NCBI RefSeq assembly: GCF_051020955.1
Contig: NC_135018.1
Location: 7,438,439 to 7,502,438, forward strand
From: Megalopta genalis
Taxonomy: Eukaryota > Arthropoda > Insecta > Hymenoptera > Halictidae
Length of the DNA: 64,000 bases
Direction of reading: 5' to 3'
The notes beneath the pieces are model-generated. The model did not search any database. It saw only the letters and a list, made by a program, of their open reading frames with translations, and was not told where the DNA came from. This document shows positions 1 to 10,344 of this stretch, piece by piece (position 1 is the first letter of the stretch; each line of letters opens with the position of its first letter). The position numbers and the translations under genes are program-made.

Positions 1-535
1 ATGATTCGACTTAGAATCGACTCGTTGATTCCGATTTTTTGGGAGAATCGATTCTCATGATTCCATTCAGAATCAATTCGTTGATTTCGATTTTCTGGAA
101 TAACCGATTCTCATGATTCGATTTAAAATCGATTCGTTGATTTCGATTTTTTGGAATAATCGATTCTCATGATTCGACTTAGAATCGACTCGTTGATTCC
201 GATTTTTTGGGAGAATCGATTCTCATGATTCGACATAGAATCGACTCGTTGATTCCGATTTTTTGGAATAACCGATTCTCATGATTCGACTTAAAATCGA
301 TTCGTTGATTTCGATTTTTTGGAATAATCGATTCTCATGATTCGACTTAGAATCGACTCGTTGATTCCGATTTTTTGGGAGAATCGATTCTCATGATTCC
401 ATTCAGAATCAATTCGTTGATTTCGATTTTCTGGAATAACCGATTCTCATGATTCGATTTAAAATCGATTCGTTGATTTCGATTTTTTGGGGGAGAATCG
501 ATTCTCATGATTTCGATTCATACTCGACCCAAGAA
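1..535. repeat. 56-bp satellite array with 3-unit higher order
   Basis: Head-to-tail monomers start at 1, 57, 113, 169, 225, 281, 337, 393 and 449, each opening with ATGATTC and closing with CGATTCTC. Three monomer types differ at the segment after ATGATTC. Units 1-168 and 337-504 show the same A-B-C order and are nearly identical, so homogenisation acts on a 168-bp trimer. The array probably continues beyond the left edge. The last unit decays near 535. Confidence 0.95.
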
Positions 536-1053
536 TCGATCCTGTAAAGAGAGTCGAACGTCTCTACCTTGTATGTACCTCTTGGAATTAAATCCACAGG
601 TCGCCACGTGGCGAATTCAGTCAATTATTTGACACTGGAAATTAAGCGAGGCTGCTGGAAACTGTTGAAATCTTGATAAGGCACCGTAAGTAATTTTGAC
701 GCGGATGAGATTATTCGCCTGGATTCAAGAATATTTAATTTGGCAAAATGCTATGCAGTTATAAATGCCGGAAGTTTTCGCGCTGAATTCACGGACAGTT
801 ATAGTGATATACCTTGATATAACCGTCGACGCCGGATTTTATGGAATTTAATTGTTCTTTTCCTGATTTATTGGATTCCCTAATCTCAGTTTTTTCGACG
901 TTGAAACACATTTTTGGAGGCAAAATTATTTAATTTTACAATTGTAAAATTGTAAAATGCGAGGTTTTGTAGAACGTTCTCCTCTGTACGATTTATCAGA
1001 GAAATTGCTAAAGGACGAGTTTCTCTAGAGAAGCAACTTCAACGAAACTGATC
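536..1053. other. no gene or repeat recognised
   Basis: AT-rich sequence between the satellite and the first MITE. No long frame, terminal repeat or known motif was seen. Confidence 0.5.
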
Positions 1054-1260
1054 ACTCCACGGCGGATCTTTATGCAAAATAAAAATTGTCTACGTTAATT
1101 TTAAGAAATGTTAGTTGGACGATAATGTCTTTCCTCTTTTAATAATTGCAACAAGTTGAAGGTAGCGTAACAACATCCTCGAATTCTTCTAATATCTTCA
1201 CATGCCTTGTATTTGGCCTATTCGTTTTTATCATGAATGCATAAAATCCGCAGTTTAGTT
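1054..1260. mobile_element. MITE, CTAGACTGCGGAT family (family T)
   Basis: About 207 bp bounded by imperfect inverted ends: CGGCGGATCTTTATGCA on the left and, reading inward from the right, ACTGCGGATTTTATGCA. The next bases on the left, AAATAAAAATTGTC, recur at 13517 and, less exactly, 59870. An interior segment recurs in reverse at 39575-39640. There is no coding capacity. TIR class and target site are not settled; several copies end in CTAG. Confidence 0.8.
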
Positions 1261-2274
1261 TCACGATGCAGGATGCATCGTCTAACAATCGTTCAATTGT
1301 ACACGAGATTTTCGAAGATTCCACGGAGCATCTTCTTCGATAAGATATTTCGTCATTAATCTGTCTAAAACTGCAGGTTTCAATTTCCACGCAATTAAAT
1401 CATAAACGATCCAACGTTATCACGTTACGTATTATTATTATTATTTTTCCGAACACGCCTGACGTTGCTGCAGAAAATCTCGCAAACTCTCGGGCGGATT
1501 TCAATAAATTTCTAATTTCACAAACGATTTCGCGCATTCCGTGAATCGTGTTGCCGACGATGAATGGCGATACATGCATATTCCAGCAATATTTTTATAG
1601 TCCGCGTGCTTTCTGATCCATTCGACGCGTCGCTGCGTTTCCATTATGCAAACAGAAGCCGTGGGACGCGAGCGCGTTACATGCTCGCGGGAAAATAAAA
1701 GGAAGAATGAAAATTGGTGGAAAACCGGTTGCCGCGGGGGTGCGAGGCGGCGTGAGGGGGCGGGAGGAGACGGTAACTGGTCTCTTAGAATCGAAATGTG
1801 CAGTCTTTCGTAGCATGACAAATCATCGAAGCTTACGGTTTCGGGATATCGGCGGGATTGCACGCGAGTGTAAACAACGGGAACAAATTCCAGTCGCGGA
1901 TGGAAACATCGATACTGATACGTTCGATACGTTCCGTCCCTTTTTTTCTCTTGCGCGTCCGTGTCCCGATTCTTGCATCCACTATTTACTCGATGCCGTC
2001 TTTCATTAGCTTCGTTTTTTTCCCGTAGTCGGCCCACGTAACAGCGTCCACAATAATGCATTTTCTTGCGCTGCGAGACCAAGGAAACCGTGTATCGATT
2101 GCGCACAGCCTTCGGCGTGCAATCGTTTTCCAGCGTGTCGAGGACGATAACACGTTTTGTAAATACTATTCGAAGAGTCAACATCGGTTAATCTTCCTCC
2201 GCTATCAGCGGATCGCCGATTCAACGATCCTGCGCCGTGTAATCGGCGTTCGAGAGACACACGTTTCGCTGATC
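1261..2274. other. mixed-composition stretch, no recognised gene
   Basis: Frames of up to 227 codons overlap on both strands (1501-2184 minus, 1707-2009 plus). None shows a domain, and they follow the local GC-rich composition. I treat the stretch as non-coding. Confidence 0.5.
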
Positions 2275-2357
2275 TTAACACGTTGTTGACCGGCGATTTT
2301 ACAACGTCTGGCACGAGAGCACGAGTTAATTCGTGACCGGTCACATCAATGTGTTAA
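2275..2357. mobile_element. Very short TTAA MITE (S), copy 1
   Basis: An 83-bp unit running from TTAACACGTTGTTGACCGG to a right end whose complement reads TTAACACATTGATGTGACCG. TTAA at both edges suggests a piggyBac-type target duplication. The unit plus the next 14 bases (GAAATCTTGATTAA) is repeated at 3933-4031. Confidence 0.7.
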
Positions 2358-2367
2358 GAAATCTTGA

Positions 2368-2540
2368 TTAACACGTTGACTGCCGCGTCAACCGTATTCG
2401 GGTGACAGCAAAAGTTCTCATCAGGCCACGTCACCCGTAATTCGGGTGACGCTGATTTGACTACTTACAAAGGATTTCCGAAAATATTTCGACGAATATT
2501 CTACAGAAGGTAATGAGACTATTGAATTCTTATAAAAATG
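2368..2540. mobile_element. piggyBac-derivative end fragment (C5)
   Basis: This is the 173-bp terminal part of the same family as 3015-3685. It begins TTAACACGTTGACTGCC, carries the subterminal CACCCG/CGGGTG motifs, and stops abruptly after CTTATAAAAATGG, where full copies continue into the coding part. Diagnostic bases (CGACGAAT, GAGACTATT) match the copy at 51.7-52.35 kb rather than the adjacent copy at 3015. Confidence 0.85.
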
Positions 2541-3014
2541 GACACGGAGTCTGTCAGACTCTCGCTAAAATACGTTATTCGTAAAACGAATATGATATTA
2601 ATTTTAACGTAGAAATTAAATGTAACGTGTATTGTACATTTCTGTTGCAAGATATTTTATGATTTAGAAATGCAAATTTATTTTGGAGAATTCGGAGCAT
2701 CGTTGAACTTCCTCAGACGATTTACTTAACAATTTTGTTCAAAGAAGCTGACAAAAATGGTCGCCGATCTCTCGTGATAAAATTTAGTAAAACGCTTAAT
2801 TGATTACTCCAAAAACACAAAAATTGTGGCAAAACACGTGGAACACTAATTAGTTTGCGATTATGTTCTTGAATTTTCAAGAATATTTTTCGGAAACGCA
2901 TTACTCACGGTAATTCCACGTGGACCACTACAATTTCGCTGAAATGATTTACCAAAATCTCCATTGTGCACTGACTTCATCCGCATCAAAGAATGCTACT
3001 TGATCTGCCACGAA
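2541..3014. repeat. Duplicated block D, copy 1
   Basis: About 473 bp that recurs nearly unchanged in reverse at 52355-52826. In both places it abuts the TTAA end of a piggyBac derivative. It contains the palindrome GAGTCTGTCAGACTC at its outer edge. No coding frame was recognised. Whether it is host DNA or another element is unknown. Confidence 0.85.
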
Positions 3015-3190
3015 TTAACACGTTGACTGCCGCGTCACCCGTATTCGGGTGACAGCAAAAGTTCTCATCAGGCCAATTCGGGTGACGCTGATTTGACTGC
3101 TTACAAAGGATTTCCGAAAATATTTCCACAAATATTCTACAGGAGGTAATGAAACTATTGAATTCTTATAAAAATGATTTATTAAAAAAA

Positions 3191-3304
3191 TTATTCGCAG
3201 TGTATAACATTAAAACATTCTCTGCAAAGTTGAAGTTGATCAGGACAGCTTGGACAAAAAGTTGTTTGTTTTTTCAGATATGCTCGTGCCTCTGATCGGT
3301 CCAT
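3191..3304 (-). pseudogene. piggyBac C-terminal cysteine-rich domain remnant
   Basis: A 37-codon frame on the minus strand, offset from and overlapping the N-terminal frame by 31 nt. Cysteines 17, 20, 27 and 30, then F31, H35 and C36, give the spacing CxxC-x6-CxxCF-x3-HC. This matches the zinc-binding cysteine-rich domain that ends piggyBac transposases and binds the terminal repeats. In this copy residue 24 is Leu (Pro in the 52-kb copy). The stop is followed by a polyadenylation-type AATAAA. It is too short to be on a usual ORF list. Confidence 0.75.
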
Positions 3305-3492
3305 TTCGTATCTTTTATTTGAACTGTAGCTTCCTCGGTATCATCAACATTTCTTTCTTCTTCCATGACCAATTCTCGTAAAATCTCGTCAATAGTATCT
3401 TCATAACATTCATTATCACTAAGATTGTATTTATCAGTATCCAAATCAGAATCTGACGATGTAATTTTATTTATGCTTCTCCTTCCGGGCAA
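3274..3492 (-). pseudogene. piggyBac transposase N-terminal remnant
   Basis: A 72-codon frame rich in Asp, Glu and Ser (residues 11-58), typical of the acidic amino end of piggyBac transposases, ending ...DQRHEHI. It is intact and nearly identical in four copies in this window (here, 15024, 37038, 51866). No catalytic residues are present. Assignment to piggyBac rests on the TTAA ends, the AATAAA-containing 3' end and the cysteine-rich domain lying just downstream in a second frame. Whether any peptide is made is unknown. Confidence 0.75.
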
Positions 3493-3681
3493 TCCGATCT
3501 CTTTTCATTATTGAACAAAAATAAGGGCAGAGATTTTAAGTTATACCATTCGGTACTCGGCAAAGATTCCAACTGTTCATGAAGGAACAGAAACAGATAT
3601 GAATTAACAGCGCACGCTTCCTATAGCGGCACGGGTGGCATGTAAGAGATTTTGTTGTAAATACGCGTGCCAGTCAACGTG

Positions 3682-3928
3682 TTAAAGGCGGGAGTCGTAG
3701 TACTACGATTTATCTCGACTTCTCATAAATATGTACTTCAAAACATTTTTTGTAATTAGTGTTTAGTTCTTTTTTAATATTTCTTTTAGTTTCAAGAGTT
3801 TAAATAAACTTTTTTAAGTCTAAATTTTTTTATGATTACACAAAATATCGCCCGCTCTAGGACGAAAAACGAGGCGGGGCGGTCGCCGCGTTACCTAGCA
3901 TACTTTCGTCAAGATCCCCCGCCTTTAA
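3682..3928. mobile_element. TTAA MITE with GGCGGG ends (S3)
   Basis: A 247-bp unit from TTAAAGGCGGGAG to CCCCCGCCTTTAA, so 11-13 bp inverted ends flanked by TTAA. It is joined directly to the piggyBac derivative at 3015, sharing TTAA 3682-3685. It contains the palindrome CGTAGTACTACG. No coding frame. Confidence 0.8.
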
Positions 3929-3932
3929 TGTG

Positions 3933-4031
3933 TTAACACGTTGTTGACCGGCGATTTTACAACGTCTGGCACGAGAGCACGAGAGTTAATTCGTGACCGG
4001 TCACATCAATGTGTTAAGAAATCTTGATTAA
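3933..4031. mobile_element. Very short TTAA MITE (S), copy 2 plus flank
   Basis: This repeats 2275-2371 almost exactly (two extra bases, AG), including the 14 bases after the MITE. The two copies are direct repeats bracketing 2368-3932. Confidence 0.75.
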
Positions 4032-6400
4032 AGGGACTTCTGATTTTAAGTGCAGTGGACAGAGATTATAATTCTAAATCTCAAACGGTAATATTCAGTA
4101 GAAGCATAATTTATCTAGATAAAAATTTATCTCGATACAAGTGTATCCAAATAAGGTTTTATTCGAATAAGAATCTCTTTCCTTTTTTAAGCAACTACGT
4201 ACAGTCCACGTTGCATCGCGTAGCCCATAAAGACATATAAAATGATTTCCGTAATTAGAAAACGAGATAACACAGGAATTGCTCGCTTTGCATGCAAAGC
4301 AGATTTTATTCTACAGTCGTTGTAGAATTTTTCATCCGCAATTTTAGCTTTCTTAACATCCTGGCATTTTTTTTAATTTCTCGAACCGAGCAGAGTCCGG
4401 AAGCACTGAATATTAATTTGAATGTTCTCGAACGCTTGTAGTCTGCGAATTGCGACGATTGTAAGGTATCCAGTCTACTGTGCGCCGAAACTGCGCGAAT
4501 TACCGAATGCTGCAACGTAGAGACGGCCGGTAAAAGAGCCGAAGCGTTCAACGGCTAAAAATCGCGTCAGCTAGTTTCGAGATCTCGGGATCGTATGGAA
4601 ACCGGTGAATTTTTTCCTGGAGCCGGAATCTCCGCTCGCGATCTCTTTCCACTGATTCCAGAGAGGTTTCCGGCCGGTGAGAAATTTATAACCGGCTCGA
4701 AGCTCGCGCGCGGGCAAATATTGGGAAAGAGACACGGGCATCGAAACCGTCGGATCCATGGGAATTGTGACGCGGATTAGAGACGAGGATTGGCTTCGTC
4801 CAAATATCGAATGAAAAAGAAAATAGACCGCCGTATGGAAGGGAGGAGAATAATGAACGTATACATATGCGTGTATATACGGCGACGAAGTTCTTTCGCG
4901 GGGACGAAGAGAAAACGACCACGGAGAATCGTATTTTTCCACGCTGCCGGAAATCCTCCGGCAGAAGTATTAATTGCCTCGATAATTGGCCACCGTCGCG
5001 TCGATCTTCATAGTAATTAGGTAGAAAGATCGCTCGAACCGGTCTGGAACGAAACCAATATTCCTCGAACCTTGAAACTCGATTTCGGAAAATTGTCTCC
5101 GATTACTTTTTAGTCGAGTATCTTTTTACCCGACCCAAGGAGGCAATCCAATGTTGTAAGTAAGGAGGCAAATGAAAGTGGAAATTGAGGTATGAAAAAC
5201 CATGTTCTTACGTTTAATTCATTTATTTATTTATTACGTAGAGGAGAACTACCATGAGTGGGACACGTTATCTCAAAATTTAATAAAATTATACCTCTGT
5301 AACTACATTATGCATATCTAATCACTAGACCGCGAATCGATCTAACTGTTCAAAGCGAACACCGAACTCCGTCGAACTCATAATTAAAAAATCAAATGAG
5401 AATTCAACATATTCGATCGAACATAACTCAACAAATGTGAGAGATAAAAAAGTGTTGTGAGAGAGATAATTTAAGTACATACTAAGTACATTAAATTCCG
5501 TACAAATTATTTATTTCCAATGAACAAAATAATTATAAACGACGATATATAAGATTAGGATGATTCGGAGATGGGAGGTAACTTTGAAGACATGTGGCCG
5601 TGTCCAAAATGAATAAATGGTAAAAAACAAGCCACACGTTTAATCGACTACTAGTGAATAAATTATGCATTACGGGGACATTTTTTAAAACTGACTTTTC
5701 CCCGCTCTTTCCTAACCTAATCAGAAACGAAATCGTTGAATTACGAAAGGAAGAGCGTGTCAAGCATCTGCCAAAGTTACATAATGTTTAATTTTGATCG
5801 GTCGGGTGTAGCATTTATGGAGACGCGTGTTAAAATAAAAGGCCAAAGTCTCGCAGTCGGGTATTTAATTAGTATTCGCATCAGTCTGCAAACAGGCTCG
5901 ATGCACGCCGCGCTGGATCGTGATTTCGTCGCGATCTTGGCTCTGTAATTACTCGATCCTCGTCGGCCCCGGCAGAGATAGTCGGAGAATAGGAATGGCG
6001 GAGAGAAATCGAGCAAAGGTTCCCGGAGAAGGCGGTGCACTAGAACCGGAAACCGTTTCGCGAGGAGATGGGGCTGAGTGAAACGACTCTACATGCCAGA
6101 GAAAGGGAGACAGAGGAAGGCAGATAAAGGCGTGAGAGAGAGAGATAGAGAGGGAGACACTCGCTTCGCCTCTGTCCATTGTGGTTTACCAGCGGATGTT
6201 ATTTGCAGTAGGTCAAGGAAAACTTGGCACGTATCTGTTAATATTTACCGGCCGGTTTCGGGGCTAGTTTTTCCGAAAAAGTTCGCCGATGGTAACGATC
6301 GCGGTTAGCTCCGCCAGCCGGAAGTTCTGGTCCCGTACTTGGCCCGCCGATTCCGGAAGTAGGCCGCGCCTCTGGAAGCCGTGAGATACAGCCGCCGAAA
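4032..6400. other. no recognised gene
   Basis: AT-rich flanks around a GC-rich island at about 4560-5030 with overlapping frames on both strands, none with a recognisable domain. A second purine-rich patch at 6090-6160 is (GA)-like. CTAGACCGCGAATC at 5325 could be a lone family T end. Confidence 0.45.
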
Positions 6401-6472
6401 TCGCGATAGTTACTCGGTGTGGTACCGAATTACTGTGCCTTTAGTTGTTTATTTTCAACTTTGTGTTTATCT
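6401..6472. repeat. Dispersed repeat P, copy 1
   Basis: About 70 bp around TTACTGTGCCTTTAGTTG and TATTTTCAACTTTGTGTTTA. It is similar in reverse to 13385-13460 and 48060-48130. No TIR or coding frame was identified, so the element type is unknown. Confidence 0.55.
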
Positions 6473-7163
6473 TGCAAAGGAGAAAACAGAAGAAATGGAG
6501 GAAAACAAATTAGAAACAAAAAGAAGGAATTTGGAAGAAAAGCAAAATACGAGGAATAAAAGAGAACGTGAAACCCTACTAGCTTAGAACGCGTCTATTT
6601 CAATATTATATAGGCCGTCGATAAGAGGTCACCATTGATAATTTCGACCTAAATGCCCTGTCTCGAGATTCAATAATGTTGGCCCTATGAACAGAATTCT
6701 TACCTTAGCAGATTCTCGTACCGCTGGGATAAACTTTTTCACCTGCGATCCAGAGTTTTTTTTAATGTTCACTAGCCAATTACTTTCAGCCTCTTTTTCT
6801 TTTCTGTTTTCTTTTTGTGTTGCATCATCGTCAGTCTGCAATACAATTCTATGTTTCCAATTGCATGCGCTCCAAGGGCCTCGGCCCATTTATTGGTAGA
6901 AATAAAAATAAAAAGAAAACAAAATTTGTTGGATCAAGTAAAATAGAACTACTTTTACGTTAAGATATTACATTGTTGTACGTTGTATCACAGCAAGATT
7001 TTCCAATGCAGCAGAGTGAAATATAGAAATGCGAAGTGCACGAAAAATTATGCTGCATTTGAATCCGTGTTGGAAACTTATGAGGTGGCCAGAAATTATA
7101 CTAAACATGGCTGAAACTGGTGGAAATTGCATATTTTACTATTTTTTGTTGTACTTGTAATAA
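6473..7163. other. no recognised gene
   Basis: AT-rich. A lysine/glutamate-rich 68-codon frame (6381-6587) and opposed frames at 6629-6899 lack any domain I recognise. Confidence 0.45.
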
Positions 7164-7383
7164 GTAGACTGCGGGTTTTAAGCATTTATATCGCAAAAAT
7201 GGGTGAGCGAAATACGGAACACTGGGAACATTGCACAAGAATGTGTAAGAATCTTGTCGCGCTATTTTTGAAGTGTTGAAAATATTAGAAGGAGAAATAC
7301 AACACCGTTGCTTAATTCTTTATTTTCTACAATTGATGAAAGCAGCTTTTATTTATTTTGCACGAAAGATCCGCTGTCTAGTA
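7164..7383. mobile_element. MITE, family T
   Basis: About 220 bp. The left end TAGACTGCGGGTTTTAAGC pairs with a right end whose complement reads ACTAGACAGCGGATCTTTCG. Same terminal motif as 1054-1260 and 13502-13706, different interior. Confidence 0.7.
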
Positions 7384-7440
7384 ATCATTCTTCGATCATT
7401 TTGTTAGTCTATTGCAAGGTATATAACAGAACTAACGGTA

Positions 7441-7668
7441 TTAACCCTTTGCAGTCGGAGCCATTTTAACTCGAAATTCAAAATAATTTTTCTAACCTAT
7501 AAGTATTTCCATTTTATATAACCTGGTCCATTTTACATATACGAAATTCAATTTTGCGACTCTTTGAACAATTTCTTAATTATAAACAAATTCGATAATG
7601 TTAAAATTATCCTGAATCGTGATGTAACAATTTTTGATGATGCCTTAGAGTCGCCATTGCAAAGGTTT
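7441..7668. mobile_element. Probable TTAA MITE (K), right end decayed
   Basis: Starts TTAACCCTTTGCAGTCGG and finishes CCATTGCAAAGGTTT, an inverted end with the final TTAA mutated. The CCCTTTGCA terminus is shared with 26998-27240. AT-rich interior, no frame. Confidence 0.6.
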
Positions 7669-7822
7669 CTTACGTGATACATGACCTCAGAAATATTTCC
7701 GGTGAAATTCCTATGCATCCTTCACCTTTTAGGTACGAGTGAATTCTGCGCGAGACTATTTTCCTGGACGGCAGATTCTGATATATACTGCTCAGAGTCT
7801 GATACTGTATACTCCGTCTATA

Positions 7823-8310
7823 CAGGGTGTCCCAAAAATGTCTCGCAATCCGGAAATGGCGGGTTCCTCGGATCATTTGAAGCAACTTCTTCCTTTACAA
7901 AAATTTTCTCCGAGGCACCGTTAACGAGTTATTAACGAAAAACAGTGGCCAATGAGAGGCGAGCTCAGCTGGCGCTAGGCGGCCGAGCCAACAGCGCCAG
8001 CGGTCGAATCCCAGCTCAGCTGGCGCGAGGCGGCCGAGTCAACAGCGCCAGCGGTCGAGCGGTCGAATTCCAGCTCAGCTGGCGCGAGGCGGCCGAGCCA
8101 ACGGCGCCAACGGTCGAGCGGTCGAATCCCAGTTCCGCTGATTGGCTCGGTCGCCTCGCGCCAGCCGAGCTCGCCTCTCATTAGTCACTGTTTTTCGTTA
8201 ATAACTCGTTAACGGTGCCTCGGAGAAAATTTTTGTAAAGGAAAAAGTTGCTTCAAATGACCCGAGGAATCCACCACTTTCGGATTGCGAGACATTTTTG
8301 GGACACCCTG
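7823..8310. mobile_element. Fold-back MITE CAGGGTGTCCC (F1)
   Basis: 488 bp flanked by TA. The whole unit is an imperfect palindrome: CAGGGTGTCCCAAAAATG on the left is mirrored by CATTTTTGGGACACCCTG on the right, and the mirror continues for about 140 bp per arm. The centre (about 7960-8180) is GC-rich and contains three direct repeats built on CAGCTCAGCTGGCGCGAGGC. TA target and the CAGGGTGTCCC end fit an IS630/Tc1-mariner-type origin. Four relatives occur in this window. Confidence 0.9.
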
Positions 8311-8422
8311 TATATTATTGACACTGTTATAAATCGATGTGAAGACAAAAGAAATGTGAAACAATGTGCATAGGAAGATGATTATTTAATTCAAACGGAG
8401 AGCTAGTGAGCTACTAGAGTGA

Positions 8423-8502
8423 GCCACTATAGTGGCGCGTCGTTCAGAGAGATGACATCCGCGAAAGCCACTATAGTGGCGCGTCGTGCCTAAGAGGTTA
8501 AC
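8423..8502. repeat. Two copies of a palindromic 21-mer beside TTAA
   Basis: GCCACTATAGTGGCGCGTCGT occurs at 8423 and 8467. Its first 14 bases are a perfect palindrome. The block ends CTAAGAGGTTAAC, which resembles the terminus of a TTAA MITE, but I could not find a matching left end. Confidence 0.6.
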
Positions 8503-10199
8503 ATGATCACAACCGATGCATCCACCCTGCGTTACGTAAAACACGTGGTTATATCAGAAAAATGAGACGGACCTATCGTAACTTCGGCCACCGTATCCCG
8601 GCGAAAATAACGTAACACGGCCGAACGGCTAAGATTATTTTTCGAGCAATCCCGGCGGGCAACCGTTTCCTCGAAAAAACAGAATGGAAAGTTGCTCGGG
8701 CTTCGAATTCTCCCGGCGAACCAACCACCCCCGCCTGCCTCTGCAACCACGGCTCCGCTCTCGTTCCGTTGTGTTCGCCGAGACCTCCAAAGAAAACGCT
8801 AACGAATGGATTTTTCAGCGAGCACGTTGCGAATCACGGGGCTAGAGGAACTTGGCAACGATTTAAGCGACCGCTACGCTCGCGCTTCGCGCACTTTTTC
8901 CCCGGCACGGCGAAAAACCGTTTCAGGATCGTCCGGCTTTCCTAAGGACGCTGTCTTAGCAGATGTCGAGCGCGCTTCCAGCAGCTCGGACGACTTTAAT
9001 TTCTGTCCACTTTGCCCGAATCGCGGCCGCGCGAGCTTCACAATTGGCTAAAGTGCGATCGTAAATGATTCGTCCTTTGTGTTTGCGAATTTTTCGCGCG
9101 TCCGACTGGACGGAACCAGAGTTGGACGACTTTTTATTCAGACAAGAGATAAGAACTAACGAATTTTTGTTCGATGCTGTCGAGTAAATGTCCAATCGAA
9201 TACCACAATTTTATGTGAATACAAATTTATCTCAATGAGATTTTATTCGAATGAGAATTCAATCGAGTCAGAATTTATTGTACGTGTAGGAATTCAATAA
9301 AAGTGATTGCTGGAGTATGAATTGTGTTCTTTTGTCATAATTTGTCGATTCATTGAAGCATAGTTCGTTGGTTTGTTATTTTTGTTTTATTTTCCTGACA
9401 ATACTATTGGATTGAAAACAATACAATGACAGTTTTAATTCTTTAATCTTCCCACTATTTTATATTTCAGCTACTCGTTTTTTTGCCATAAATGCGTAAT
9501 GTTCGGAGTTTAGTTGCAACGTTTCTCTGTCGTATTTTTGTATCGTATAACGAATAATTCGTTCCGTGAAGTATCAGTGGCTTCTATCGGAGTACATAAT
9601 TCCAATTGGAGCAGAACGATACAACATTAAACATGCCGAATCTATTATTGATTGACAGATACGTTCCTCGAAAAAACGAATTCCGTTCGCGTTAAAAATT
9701 GTACCGCTGGTCGGTTGATTAACGTGCCAGCAATTAATCTAACATCAATTATAAACGTGTTTTCGAGCGCCGGAGTTTTCGACCAAAGACTTGGCTGTCA
9801 CTTTGACAGCATGGGATAAAGTTTGACACGCGGATATCGTGCTGGTGGTTTTTCATTCGAATCTGAAATCCCGGTTGTCGTGTTCCCCTCGCTGTGACAA
9901 AACAATCGGAGACTCCACGCGGAAAACTAACTTGAAAATGGTTTACGAACTTTTAACTGTACGAATTTTTAAAAAAATTCTTTTTTTTCGATTCATTTAT
10001 TTAACGTCGCTATCTGCTTAATAGCAATTAGCGACCACTTGTCGGGTTACAATACTACGAAGCACATGTGTTGTACAATTTTCAAACAACTGCCACTCAA
10101 AAGCCAGCAATAGTATTGTGACCCAAAAATTTGAGATTATAATCCGAACATTCTAGAACATCGTTTCCTTTATTAGAACTCGATATCTTACTTCCATGT
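8503..10199. other. no recognised gene
   Basis: A GC-rich part (about 8540-9060) with frames on both strands lacking domains, then AT-rich DNA. CATAAATGCGTAATGTTCGG at 9489 looks like a decayed family T end. Confidence 0.45.
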
Positions 10200-10255
10200 A
10201 TTAATTTAACTTTAATTTAACTTTAATTTAACTTTAATGTATTAATTGATTGTTA
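10200..10255. repeat. 11-bp tandem repeat
   Basis: About four copies of ACTTTAATTTA. Confidence 0.8.
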
Positions 10256-10344
10256 ATTGATTGCTTCTTCGAAAAGAAAAATGTAGACCGTTTTGGCTCA
10301 GTGTAACAGCGGAGGGTTAGAACAGGAAAAAAGAAATTATTCAG

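Larger units (their letters stand above)
3015..3685 (-). mobile_element. Non-autonomous piggyBac element, copy C1
   Basis: A 671-bp element with TTAA at each edge and inverted ends TTAACACGTTGACTGCC and, reading inward from the right, TTAACACGTTGACTGGC. On the minus strand it holds an acidic N-terminal frame, then a cysteine-rich C-terminal domain frame, an AATAAA signal, then the terminal repeat. The catalytic DDD core expected of a transposase of roughly 600 residues is absent. It shares an 11-bp subterminal deletion with the copy at 14765. Its right TTAA is also the left TTAA of the next element. Confidence 0.9.

Noticed and set aside
1..535. CRISPR array
   Set aside because: Repeats are contiguous with no unique spacers, and the DNA is eukaryotic.
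1501..2184. 227-codon minus-strand frame as a gene
   Set aside because: Overlaps other frames, has no recognisable domain, and its composition is that of the local DNA.
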